From the NCBI GenBank assembly GCA_013396755.1, contig VWZF01006730.1, positions 930,001-994,000 of the forward strand: 64,000 nucleotides of DNA. The letters are read 5' to 3'. Origin of the DNA: Sclerurus mexicanus. Its lineage: Eukaryota; Chordata; Aves; Passeriformes; Furnariidae. This document shows positions 50,591 to 63,400 of this stretch, piece by piece. The position numbers and the translations under genes were made by a program. The stretch's first letter is position 1, and every line of letters begins with the position of its first letter. The notes beneath the pieces are model-generated. The model searched no databases. It saw nothing but the letters and a program-made list of their open reading frames with translations, and was not told the origin of the DNA.

Positions 50591-51639
50591 CCTCTTTTCT
50601 AGACCTTGTTGCTGGTATCTCTGCCTCTTGTTTTCTCTAGCACAGGCAACTGCACAATGCCCACCGCTGCAGGAGGCTGCCTCAGAAGTCCTTTTCTAGC
50701 ACATACGTGTGTTGACTTTCAAGTTGGCTACTGGCTTTTTAAACTGTCCAGCATCTTTGGGCTCTGCGTTGACTGCGTTGGGCTCTGATTTCCAAGAGCA
50801 GAATTTCATGGCTTTCAGCTCTAAACTTCTAGATTTGCTGCTTGTAGACAACAGCCTCATTGCAGTAAGTGAAGACACAACAGCTCAATCTCTTCTGGCA
50901 AGGTATTAATAAGGATCGAAGTTTTGGGAGTAACTTCCTTCTCCAGCTGCCTCTGAAGCAGTCTGAAGCAGATTTTCAGAGATGAAGGTGTGTCATGATA
51001 GCTCTTGATTTTGAGGATGAGTGAAAAAAGCCAGGCTGGCCTGCTTTTTTGTGTCTCACATTATATGCTGCCAAAGCAATATTTTGGTTATTTTCTTGGG
51101 TTTTGAATAATTTCAACACTGAAATAAAAACAATGGGCAAGGCTTTGAACCCTTATCCACAACAGAGCCTTCTCCTTGTCTTCTCTGAGATTGGGAAATT
51201 TATCATTCAGTCCAGTAGCAATACCAATTGAAAATTTGTTGTTGTTGGTTGTTTTTTTTTAATAATTTGACAAATGTTCTGTTTACATAACAGATTGGTA
51301 AATAGTTTGAAGACAAATTGCTTTCTCTAGCTCCTCAGATTTCCTCTGCTTTCTCAGAATATTTTCTATTAAAATTTTTCCCAAGCATTTTCAAGTTATA
51401 GACAATGTCTCATTTTACCCAGGGACAGTGATGCTGAATTAAAAATAACATCCCTAAAGAGAAGGGTTATAAATAAAGAAGTTTATTATATATCTGTAAC
51501 CACATATAATAATGATAGAAATTTCACTAGTGATTTGCCTCAATTTAGTCTTTTTTCTTTTAGGTTTTATTACTATTGCAGTTTAGATTTTCCATCTGGC
51601 ACAATCATTTCCATCACTGTCACTCTCTTCACCATCTTT

Positions 51640-52606
51640 GAGTTCTTCCCCCCTTTAGCCTCTTCACCACTCTCATCTTCTTCTTTGAACTTAAATCATC
51701 ATGGGCTACGCTCATGGAATCTGAAATACAGTATTTCCTAAACCATTCAGTGACAACTTCTGCATTTATCTAATTCCATGTTGTCTTAATCCAAAGAAAA
51801 AAACAGTGCTACCCCAGGCCTTCCTTATCTTCTCTGTAGGAGTCACAGCAAGATCCCATGCCAATAGCCATAGACATTCTTTAGAGGGCTTGTTCTCTAC
51901 TAAATCACGCACCTGCACTTGTGACATTCCTCCCGGTGCAACTGCAAGAGCTGCATTATTTCATCCAATGATATTCTTTATTGCTAGTGTTAGATACCCT
52001 TTGAATGTACCTAGGACATAGGACAAGCATTCTCCTTTTGCGTAGCAGCACACCTGGTCTCCTGTTCCAAATGATGTTCAGCCAATCCTTCATTAAGTCT
52101 GTAGACATCCATCCTTGTTTTTGACACCTAACAATTATTCCAGTAGGCAGCTGGTCCTTCAGCATTGTTTTCCGCTTCAAGATCACATACGGTGGCAATT
52201 TTATGCCATCTGCTAACACCACCAGCATCACTGTAATGCACATTTTTTCACTCCCTAAAGTTTTGATGATGACGGATTTTGTGCCTATTTCTTCGATGAC
52301 GTTATTGGATGGCTCATGAAAGGAAACTGGTGTCTCATCTGCATTTCCCATTTGGCTCAGCAGGTAATCGTGACCTTTATGCAACCCAATCACGTATTAC
52401 TGGAATGCAATGACTTTTTTGGTGGAGTCAGAAGGTAGATGTTGGCAAAATGAAGTCCTTCTCTTTAGGCAAAAAACATTATGACACATCATCTTTATTC
52501 ACCAGCCGTTAGTGATTTTGAACTTTTGCCATGCAATTTGTCATGCTTGTGTTATTTCATGAGATTTCCATGTAATGACTTCCTGTGCAACAAGGGTTCT
52601 ATCCAT
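51640..52606 (-). pseudogene. Decayed pogo/POGK-type DDE transposase
   Basis: This is a broken transposase of the pogo group (Tc1/mariner superfamily, CENPB/Jerky/Tigger/POGK-like), an enzyme that cuts and pastes DNA in the nucleus. The longest intact stretch (52393-51956) contains the first catalytic motif GNADETPV, then VMLVVLADGIKLPPYVILKR and the GWM..L..DWL and RRPG blocks, in family order. Upstream, the same frame reads KFKITNGW, LKRRTSF and LPSDSTKKVIAFQ. Downstream, after a frameshift, come FKGYLT, PGGM, VRDLVENKP and a C-terminal TEWFRKYCISDSM, followed by an acidic tail in another frame. In-frame stops lie near 52541, 52499, 52397 and 51961, and the frameshift is near 52020. The second catalytic aspartate, expected in an L-D-S-F motif, is missing; the third (in VRDLV) is present. 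The N-terminal helix-turn-helix is not recognisable beyond 52606, and I found no terminal inverted repeats. The family assignment is secure; whether it was a transposon or a domesticated gene is open. Confidence 0.88.
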
Positions 52607-54639
52607 TTTTATTTTTTTTAGTGCACATGTTATGCAACTTGTCTTTATACATAAGCTGGAGGGCTGGAGTAGATCTCCAGCTGTTTTGCTATTTCCCAGT
52701 TTACATACAACTATTAGAAAAAATCACACTGGAATTCTCTGATCCACCCCAAATCTATTCCCTAGTGACTGAGAAATGCAACAGTAAATCACTGTGTTGT
52801 TTTGTTCAGACTTTGGGCTGTTTTGGGCATGTTTGTGCACATAATTAAGAAATCTTCAATGATGCACAGTCATGGTATCATAATAAAGCAAAAGGAAGAC
52901 ACCCTCCAGTTTGCAAGTTAACTTTCTGAACAGAAGCCTCTAATCTTGCTTCCATGTAAAGGGAACATTGTTGGGGGTTTTGTTGCTGGAATTGTGGTCA
53001 GATTTAGCTAGAAGTTTTTGTTAGTCAGGAAACCATTAACACGGTCTATGTATCCACTCAAGAATAGCCAATTTTTTTATTAAACTAGGTAAATGACTTG
53101 TGAAATCAATCTAAGCATACTGACTTGAAACTTTCAACCATAATTTTATATTTTGAAATACATAGAAGAAATAAAATGAAATTATCTGCATTTACAAAAA
53201 AAAAAATCCAAGAAATCAGCTCCTTGTCTTTGCATATAATTTCTGGAAATTAAATACCGGCATGGTTTAAAAATAACAACAAAATAAATTAGTGGCATCC
53301 TAGTCTTCTACTAGCTTAATCTATAACAGTAAGCATTAAACTTATTTTTTGTCATCCAGTGACTAATTCCAGATAATAAATAGTGTGTTTCTGTGAAGTG
53401 CCTCATAGCACTGGAATGTATTTAAATTCTTTAATGAAGTTACAACTGGATCTATATTTAAGAGTGTTGTTCCTTCATTATTTTGGTGAGTTGGATTTAA
53501 CTTCACAAGTTACAGAGTAAAACTGTTTTATAGACTTTCTTTATTATTTGAATGGTAGACAAATAAAAGTGGACATAAAAAAGATCGTTTGTATTTGAAA
53601 GTTTTATTGCTTCAGTTACAGATAGCACATATGAGTGTAAAAAGACTGTGGCCCATAATAGTTCCGCTCTATATTTCTGGGCTTGCTCTTTAAATTAAAA
53701 AAGTGTGGAGGCATGAAAAACAGATACTTTCAACCCATTTTCCTCCAGAGTGAGAAAAATTTATGTTTGTTTTCAAGTGCTAGGAAAATTGTATATAGGG
53801 ATGGAACATTCTGAAAAGATTCTCTTCTTCCTAAGCAATTTCTTTGGAGCTGGCATAGACCACATTGCAGTTCACGGGCTCAGGTCTGAATTTTTTGAGG
53901 TGAGTGTTTGATGCCTAAGGGGAGATAGGGGTTTTTGGTGCAAAATGTGCCCCACCATGTAAAGCCTCAAAACAAGATTGCATGTTCATCTGTTGCATGT
54001 TGCTTTCTGGGAGAAGTCTTGAAGTTGGAAGCCACTGAACGGGTGCAGATCTGCTCCATCCTGAGTACATCTGCGGTATAAGAATGCAATGTGCTATGAA
54101 GAGGGAAATGACTGGAAGCGGTCACTTGACAGGTCTGCATTATCTGAATGCTTATGATTTTATTCATATAGCTGTCCCAGTAGGATCTACATTTTTGTGT
54201 TCATTTTTTCATCAGATATTATCTGTATATTCATAATAATAAAATAAACCTAGGACAGCTTGCAAACTCCTTTGGGAGTGTTCAGATTTCTATTCTTGAT
54301 TAGCTTCTTTTTCATTTGTATTAATATAATCTTTTTTCTGTGGGATAATTTGCTAATTTTCCCCTGGTTATTTCTTGAAATGTTCACACTTGTTTCTTCT
54401 TTTCTAATTTGACTTTGCAGTAGTATTATTTAATTTTCAATTTCATTTCATTTTCAGTTTTATTTCAAGAGACTTTGTAATGCAGTGCTGAAAATGAGTA
54501 TATGTGTTAAGGGTATCGACTAGAGTAAATGTTAGATGATCATCAGACCATCAGGCTTCTTGTTTAATGTGGTTTTGCACTGGCATACTGTGTACATGTG
54601 ATTTTTAAGCACTGGCATAAGTAGACAGTCTGATAAGTA

Positions 54640-54678
54640 AGTATAAGAATACAGAAATAAGTATAAGTATACAGAAAC
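54640..54678. repeat. 20-bp tandem duplication
   Basis: AGTATAAGAATACAGAAATA is followed directly by AGTATAAGTATACAGAAAC: two units of 20 bp that differ at one base before the end. Confidence 0.85.
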
Positions 54679-56573
54679 AAAACTTGTTTGAATTGTGCTG
54701 GATTTTCTTGTAAAAATGGGATTTTACCTGTAAAAATGTCCTAGTTTTCATACAACTGACATTGTCATACTCAAGTCTGACTCCTGACAAAAATCAAAGG
54801 GATCGTCATTTTAAAATTCAGGTTTCAAGGTCCATGCTGCCTTCACTCACATCAGTGATGGAGTCTCCAAGGGCAGCCTTTGCATTTTATAAGGCTTTAA
54901 TGCAGTAGTAGCATGTTCTTAAATTTGAAAATGAGAACATTCTAGTGAGAGAGACATAATGAGGAAAAAAAGAGATGCATCTTAAATACACTGGGTTAAT
55001 AATAAGATAATGCCACAATGCAACATACAGGAAAGTAAATCAACAGATCAACCTGTATTAAAAATCAGTCTCCCTTCCAGAATGGTCATAGTGTGACATG
55101 ACATCCACTGACATGAACTGCTTTTTTGAATATACAGAAACAATCCCTGAGGAGGACTAGCACATCACTTTGATATAATTTAGCAAACAAATAGCTCTCT
55201 GGGAAATCAAGGGGGGAAAATGTTGAAATTAGCAAAATTTAAATAAAAGGACAGACATGTTTTATAAGAAAGTCATTAAAAGAAAGACCTAAAACAATTT
55301 TTTTTTTCAGATCTTACAATTAAAAAATAAACATAATATTGTCTTCAGCAAAGATTGCCTACAGCTAAGATGAAATTATTCAGCTACATCCACCTCAATA
55401 CTTGAAGGGAAGCAGCAAGCCTCTGCGATGTGTAACAACAGAGTCCAACCACAGAGCTGGGAACATGGGACAAGGGCCAGTCTTCATATAACGAAGTCCA
55501 AGATTACTTGGACAGGAATATGCAACATTTACTCATAGAATCAATAGTTTATTACTGTATCAAAGACAGACAAAGAAAACAGTTTGGGGGAAGGCGGTTT
55601 TTTAATTAATATTATTTCTTCTGCACTGGGAAATTTTGTATAACTAGAGGAGGGACTGGCATTTATTATGTGGTCCTGGGATGAAATTACTTCAAACTGA
55701 TGTTTTGATGAAGAATTGAGTTAGGACAGAATGTCCTTGGTGGTATGTTGTTATGGACATTTAGGGAAAAGATTTTGCAATATTCAGATAAATATACAAT
55801 AATGGTAAAACTGCAAAACTCCCATTGATAGAAGTATTGAAGCTCTCTCACTCAGACCATATATAGCCTCTTTGTTTCTCTCATTATTCTTGTGATATAA
55901 TAGCTGGAAAACATTACTTTTCGAAGACATGTAGAAGAATGCATATTAAAAGCTGTTTCAGTTTCCAGTGTAGCATTTTGTTAAAAAAACCTGAAGGAAC
56001 ACGAACTGCGGTGACGGTTTGTCCTCAGAATGCTCAGTCGCTGAGTGAGAAGGGATATGCCATTTGAACTCTATCAATACTCAGCTTACATGCTGCTTAT
56101 TAAATACATGCAACACAGTGGCTACAAAGGGTTACAAAGTTATAAATGAAATTATATGATGAAGTTTTTGGAAAAAGTGTTTTGTTTTTGTTTTTGTGGG
56201 TTTTTTGTGAAAAGATGAAAACAGAATTATATAGTTAATTATTCACATAGTAAGAATAACAATTCTAAATTCAGAGGAAATGCCTACAGTATTTCAACAG
56301 CAAGAATGAGAAACATCTATCAAATACAAAATTGGCTGTAAATATAATTAATTCCTACTTTAATTTAACATTAGAGTGGCTCTAAGGACTCAGGTCTTGG
56401 TCTCTAGTGAGCAATGGCAACTTTTCCATTCTTTGCGTGACAGTCAAAGCACTGAGGCAAAGTGACCACCACAAAATGTTTTTGTCGTAACTACAGGTAA
56501 CAGATAATTAAGCAGTGACTGCTGTTATCAGAGTTTTCCATGTAAAAGATTCAGCATGCTCTTAAAAAGTATC

Positions 56574-56780
56574 TGTCATGTGACTACAATGTCACTAAGT
56601 TATGACAAGGAAATATCTGTGATATGACAGTGGCATCGTACAACTGTCAATATAAAGTAAGTGCGAAGGGATTGCTCTGTGCTCTAAAGCAACTGTCATG
56701 TAATGGAGGCTGTGACTAGGCTGTAATAGCAGTGCGACTGCAACGTGCCAGCGGAGTGACTGATAGGTAACTCCTGGAAG
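56574..56780. repeat. Possible decayed repeat with short dispersed units
   Basis: CTGTCATGT occurs at 56574 and 56692. Related strings (CTGTGATATGACAG, CTGTGACTAGGCTGTAATAG, GTGCGACTGCAACGTGCC) recur between and after them. A hairpin with 11 of 12 pairing positions lies at 56622-56652 (ATATGACAGT against ACTGTCAATAT). This may be an ancient mobile element with internal repeats; I do not recognise the family. Confidence 0.4.
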
Positions 56781-57342
56781 AGACAGCTCACGAGTAAAAT
56801 TGGCTCTAATAGTTTTGAAGTGCTGTGGACCCCATTTGCAGTGACAGCACTGCCCATCAACTTTGGCGAGCTTTTAGTCAGTACCTCATGAAAGGCTAAG
56901 CCAGTTTATTGATGTGTGTCTGGCAGCCTTAAAGTCACCTTAAATGAAATATTATGATACCTGGTCAGAGTTGCACTACTGTAAGGGGCGTGACTCTAGG
57001 TATAGACTCATGAGCAAATGCTCCCCAAGCCAAAGATGGGCAACACTGGCAGGTGGTCAAAACACGGAATCACACTGGGCTCTCTGGATGTCATGGCAAG
57101 AAGTTTTACCTCCAGGAATCCCTGGGATGCTATTACCCTCTGATAAGTAGAACAGAGATCTCATTCTCAGGGAGGTGCCCACTATTGGTGAATGCCTTGG
57201 GCAGATCTCTGTCCGTGAGTTCATGGCCTCTCTGCTGGTCAGCTGCTCTGGCTCCTTGGAATTAGACCTCAGCAATGAATGTTATGGGCACTTGGCAAGT
57301 AAGGACAGAGAATATTGCAAATTAATTAAGAAGAAGGGAAGA

Positions 57343-57432
57343 ATTATTATATTCATATCACAGATGGAGATATTGATGTTCAGATTAATTGATTTGCCCT
57401 GAAGCTATGCAGCATGTCATTAGCAGCCTTGT
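57343..57432 (-). mobile_element. Probable MIR-like SINE fragment
   Basis: The plus strand reads ATTATTATATTCATATCACA, then GATGGAGATATTGATGTTCA, GATTTGCCCTGAAG and GCAGCATGTCATTAGCAG. This follows the reverse complement of the MIR SINE core and tail in order, at roughly two-thirds identity by eye. The tRNA-like head is not visible. An ancient amniote element at this divergence can be confused with chance similarity. Confidence 0.5.
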
Positions 57433-60400
57433 GATTACAGTAGTGTTAGTTGAAAAATGGTTTCTGTGGATACTCTTGAATTTTCCAATATATCAATGGA
57501 GAAACCTGATTTTCTGAAGGAGAATTTTATTTTTTTTTTGCAAAATGTAACCTGTTAGGGGCATTCTATTATTTTTAGGTTTTGAAATTCTGTCTCCTCC
57601 CCTCTTTCAGATTTCATTATCTTTTGGCTTGCCTCAAATAAGATTTGGAACATTACAACTAAAATGAAACAAACAAACCAAAATCCCCAAAAAACAATCA
57701 AACAAAATCCACCTTAAAAAACTCAGAAGAAAAGTACAGAGTGCTTTTCATTTCCTTTTAGCTTTTGAAAGTGCAATGGCCATCTTTGCTTTGGAAGGCA
57801 TTCCAGATGGAAAATTAAAAGCTGCTTCGGATTGCCAAATTTGCCTTATTTAAGGTGAAGGCATGGACAATTTTACATCAGTGAGACTGAAGAAAAATTC
57901 AGTGATGCTATGAGAGGCCAGATACCTAATCTGAATCCTCCTCTTGAAAGTTTTTGTTTAAGATATAGACATCAAACTTGTTCTTGTCTTATAATGTAGT
58001 CAGTAAGAAAAGTAAAGGAGTCTATATGAAAAGTAATAGTCATTAACCCAAAATAATATTACAATGTAAATTATAAACTATATTCTGTGCAAAATTTTTC
58101 TCAGATCTGGCCACTCTCTCAGGTAAATACTTCTGTTAAATCTGTATACTGCTGTGTTAAGGGATCTAACAATACATTTTCACGTCTACTATTTGCTGAC
58201 TTCTGTTCTATGTTCTATCTATATTCTGGTTTGCCTAATACTCACTCAATGGACCCAAACAGCTCTGTTGAAGTGTGGCTTGTAGCTTAGCAGATATTTT
58301 AGAAAATGTGTTAATTTGAAGAACATTCTCTGCTTGGGAGACTGTGCAAAGTGGACTTTGGACCAAGCAGACTGTAAAGGCTGGGGAGGAACTGTTACAG
58401 TCTGTTGTGCTAATCCCTTTTATAGCCTTTTGGGTCAATAATCTGAGCACTAATGTTTCCTTAGATCTATTGTGTCCGTCCAGCTGCCTTGCATTCATAT
58501 TAAATTTATGTGCTTAATATCTTCAGGAGATTTTATTGGGGGGGAAAAATAATGTGCAATTTATGCTGAAATTCAAAGAAATAATGTAGTCAGATTGCTG
58601 TCCCCTTGCATTCCCACCTTCAAGAATTCCAAATATGTTATTTCATGTAATGGATCATTGGTATGTATGTCATTGTATTCAGGTCACAAATCAAACCAAC
58701 TGTGTTGGAAAGGAATGCAAACATCACTCAAGTGGAGAATAATATTTCATACTAAACAAAGGAGGACAGGAATAGAAGTTTATCCTATCTGAAAAGTGTT
58801 CTGTTTCTGCATACCAATGCCTTCTATCAGCAGAAACACCTGCAGCCACCATAAGGTCCACCTTTCAAAGGGAACATTTTCATCTTTTCCCTTTTTCTTT
58901 AATATAAAGGAGCAAAATAAGTATACTGATGTGCAATTAATTGTAAACGCTTGCTGCTGAAAAGATTTGCTTGTGGTTCAGCAGTGTAATCATCTGTTGG
59001 GCATTTGCTATAAATCATGGGTGTCTGCTGTTGTCTCCACTAATTAGTACACTAACTTATTATTAAGTCCCTTAAACATTATACGAGATCTGGGCTGTGC
59101 ACAGAATTACTGGAGGAATGAGAACACTTGAAGTTTTATTGCACAGCTACAAAGAATACAGTAAATATCTGGGTGGTGGACAGTTGTAATACATAAGACA
59201 AGATGGAATATAAACCCTTTAGTAATTGCTCTACCCATCCATAATTATAAAAGCCTTTTATTTTTCAGCCTTTAGTGTGTCTGTTCATTCACTCAGACAC
59301 CAAATAAAGGTCTCAAACACAATAATTCAAAGCAACCAGTACAGTAGTAAGTGAAGTTTTAAAGAACAGTAGACAAGTTGATTAGAGCCTTTGGAGATGC
59401 ACACCCTGAATAAAGGTTAACCTTTGTGAACTTTGAATACAAAGCTTTCAGATGAATTTTATATGAAATCTGGTGACAAAGAAAAGCACTATTCACGAAA
59501 GGCTGATTAATTGACTTACACTTCATTGTAAACCCCTGACAATGATGGAAAATAAATTTAGCAATATCCTTTGTAGCCATACATGTTGATGGGATCTCGC
59601 TAAAAAACAAGAATCAGACCACATAAAGGCCCTGTTGAATACCTCTGAAGATAGTCTGGTGAGTGAAATGTAAAGCCAGGATTTACAAATATTACATAAG
59701 TGAACACTGTTACTGCACTCAGGCTGAAAAATCCTGTTCAAATCCAATAAGTGGTTTAAGATGTGTAAATAGAGGTTTCTGCAGGGAGTCAGGCATTAGA
59801 AGCCACCTGGAGCATGTGGTAAAGATTGTATCCATCAATACAGCAGCTGGGCTGAAATTATAAAGAGAGCTGCTTTCCATCATGCTTGTTTTAACGCATA
59901 CATTTCTCCTGTCACTAGCACCCCAGGAAAACTACTAACTACAAAAATGAATGGTACCCATTACCCGATATTCATACTTGTGACAACAGAGACAACAATC
60001 ACAACACAACAGTAAGCAAAAAAATTGATATCTGAATTATTTTTAAGTTGTTGCAGGGGAAAGATCTTGAGAACCAGTTGGTAATATTTTAATAACACTG
60101 TAGGTTAAAGGAATGAAGCAGGCATCTGGCATTCAATCCAAAGTTTCCTTCTGCTCCACACATTCCATCAAATCATGTACCAAAGCAGTTTAAACAAATC
60201 AAGATCAGTAAAAAATTGTTCCAAGAAGGGGAACCCTATGTAAGGTTCAGTTGCATGCCAGCACCAAGGAAAACATGACAGTGGTTTTCATTGTGATTAT
60301 TTAAAAATAGCACAGATTTACCACGTGTGTTCCCCACACATAAAAAGTAGTTTTTAACCCTATGTTAGTGTTGGACTGACTGTAGCTTCTTGTCTGAAGT

Positions 60401-63400
60401 AGTAGCTTGGAGCATCAAAAAATCATCTGCGACTTTCTTCCCAAACTAGCAAGAATCATGTGTGAGAGAAACATGGTCTTCAAAGTACAAAAAGCTACCA
60501 CAAAAGCAATGGGCAAGTGCCACTCAAAAACGGGCAAGGAAACTGTTAAATTGCTCATTGTGAAGTCAGTGTTAAAAAATAATAATAAAAAACAAGCAAG
60601 CCATATTGCATGTGTAGGGACAGACTGTGCCACTAAGCCAAGGCCCAAGCCGTGGGTGGTGTGGAGTACCATTGTTCCCCAGCAATTAAAATGAACATGC
60701 TCGCAATGCAAAACTGCAATGTGTTCCTCCCTCTGCGAGTTGTGCCCTCCTTCTGGCCATGCTTCTGCTCCCTGACACCACCAGCCACAGCAGCGAGCCG
60801 CAACTCACTTGTGTTCCAAGGGATCTTGGGGACTGCAAGCATCACTGACATCTCATTGCAAATAAGGAGGTTAACAGTGTTCCCTGAATGATTTCTGTCC
60901 TTCTTCTTGCTTATTAATTCAAGCATCGGGACCTGCCAGTCCTGTGTTCAGGTTATTATCTTATTCCCTGTGGATTTTGAGGGAATGCATTAATACTGAT
61001 TCTGGGTGTTCAGCAAGAAGCAGGTTGTGCAGCTCAATGGATGAGATGTAGATTGTATAGTGGTTCCTGTGCAGACCTCATCCACAGGGTCAGGCAGTGG
61101 GGCATCACTACTCCATTTCAGAGCTCTCAAGTGAGCAGCAACCACCTAGGGAGAGAGGACCACATCAGTTCCTTACCTTTTCTCTTGTCTGACTTCTGGA
61201 TGTTTATATTTCTCTTTAATTGTTTATTAAGGCAACAGCAAGTCTGCTTTCAAACTTTACCAGAGTGCAGCTTTTCTATCAATGAATGCTTCATTTCATA
61301 TGAGGAGCTCTGATAACAGCCAGATTCTGTTTACTTTGTTGTGCAGCTTATTTCCTCAGTAGCCAACCTGATTAAAATGTGTTAATGAGTGTGCCACGGC
61401 TTTGCTCTATATGATTAGTGGACCAAACCAGCTGAGATATTTTAGGAGTTCTCCAATGTACCTGAGCTGACATCAGTGATAGGGATCTCAGGTGGTATGT
61501 TGCTACATGAATAATCCTCTCCCACATCCTGCATGTGCACACAGATATATCATTTAACCTCCTTTGGGCTCCCTCCAAGCCTGATGCCTTCGTTCAATGG
61601 CTCTCAGCCCAACAGCAATGATATAGCTTTCAGTCCCCCATTATTTTCTAGAACTTCTTTCTAAAGTACTGCTGGAGGAAGGGAGGGAAGAGGAGGTTTT
61701 TCCCACTAGGTCCTTGCCTCCGATTTGTAGATCCCTTCACTTGGTAGAAATCTGTAACTCTTTTCTGCTGCCATGGTGATGCAATGAGTTTGAGATTATT
61801 TTGCTAAATCTGCCTCTCCCGGGAGACAGTGGTTTGATTCTCAGTGTTCTTAGACAGGTCAAGAATCACATTAGCTCCAAGCAAAATTCCTCACAGTACA
61901 AGGAGGTGTGTTTCAAGACCTTGGCAGAGCAGCAGAAAGGACTAGATTCTTGATTCTTGTGATAGACATTGCAATCCTGCCCAATAAAATCAGTTTTGCT
62001 GAAAGAAAACTCACAGCAGTATTGCTGCAGCCAGGGACAAACCAGAAGTGGTGCAAACAGTCCACCCACGGTATAGGATTAGGAAGAATACGGCACGATA
62101 GCATCAGGCATAATAAAGGAAGAGATGGCAGGTGAATGACATGCTTATTTCGCATCTTTGAAGCCATTTAATTTGAGACGAATTGTTGTGCGATAGCTAC
62201 TTAGTAGCCCAAAGGCAGAAGCACATTTATGCCTTGCATATCCATGACTTGTGTTGCACAAACAGCAGCATAAAAGGCCACTGTTCTTGGTTTGCATGTG
62301 CACACGATTAGGTCCATTCACAAATCCACTTTATTCTGCCCTGTTATTTATGTATACACCAGTCAGCTGCACAATGCAGCACATGGCTCTTTCTGAGCAG
62401 GCAGTCTGAAAGTCTTAACCTTCCTATCTTGAAACAGAACTGTGTAAAAAGCAGAATTTTTAACCACATGGCAAAGATGGTTTGAAAACAAGTGTTCTAT
62501 TTTAAAATGCAAATTATTAGAAAACTACTATAAATTGAATCATCTTCCCATAATTATTAAAGGGGGATGCAGTAGTAGTAGTTATGTCATAGTGACATCT
62601 AATACTGGAAATAGTCTATAAATATTTTCAACATGATTTCTTCCTTTTTAGGGAAGATATACAAAGTGCAAGATTCCACAGGACTGACTCTTTGTTTCTC
62701 ACCATCAAAAGTTCAGTAAAAATTGTTTTAGCCATACCTGATTTGAAATGTCCTCAATATGCAAACTTCATGTTTTGACATATTTGTGTTTTAATATCTT
62801 ACACATCAAGATTTATCTAAAAACTTCAAAGCACTTTGCAAGCAATAGATTGCAGTTCAGTCCAGTGGTAATTATGATCAATTTTATGAAGAGTTCAAAG
62901 AACCCAGATTATATCAACGAATTTCTAAACCTCTCCTCCTCAATCTCTGAGCATATAACAAATCCTCCCTCATTCTGAATCTCATTTGAGTGGTTTTATA
63001 CATGACAGTGGTTTCTACATCTTTACAAGTATCTCTAAATTCTGCCACCAGTCCAGCATAAATGTAGAAAACCCCTTGCAACAATCAGGGTACCTAAAAA
63101 ATTGTTCACCTGATCAGCTGCTCATCTTTACTTACATTGTCATACTTGCATGCTACTATGAAAAGAATATTTTGAAGTAGGCTGCATTTCAATTTATAGC
63201 AATAGTTAGTCTATCACATCGGAATGCTCACAAGCTTTTCCTTCTGTGACCATGAACTTTAACTTATTCTGTATGAGTGCAGAATATTGTAAGGAATTTT
63301 ATTTCTTAATGTTTGTGTTGTGCCCTGACTTGTTCCACATGACTTCTTTCTTCATGCGTTATTTTTAGCTGGCAGCCTTGGAAATGCAGACTTGCCAGTA

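Larger units (their letters stand above)
43603..51639. other. Non-coding sequence, no gene recognised
   Basis: Unique sequence with poly(T) runs at 49201-49216, 49680 and 49988-50002. A strong 3' splice-site-like string (CTCCTTCCTCTCCACAG) ends at 49718, but no open exon with a matching donor is evident. The segment 49840-49960 is TAAT- and ATTA-rich and could be a conserved regulatory element. The 174-codon frame at 48397-48921 and one palindromic repeat at 50.5 kb are listed separately. Confidence 0.6.
52607..57342. other. Non-coding sequence, no gene recognised
   Basis: I looked upstream of the transposase relic (52607-52900, minus strand) for the helix-turn-helix domain and found none. 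The rest is AT-rich unique sequence with a 20-bp tandem duplication at 54640 and a possible decayed repeat at 56.57-56.78 kb. Confidence 0.6.

Noticed and set aside
60407..60926. Overlapping frames on both strands as a gene pair
   Set aside because: They are antisense shadows of each other, with no domain and no supporting signals.
61780..61870. Possible SINE around GTGGTTTGATTCTCAGTG
   Set aside because: Similarity to a tRNA-type SINE core is limited to about 15 bases.
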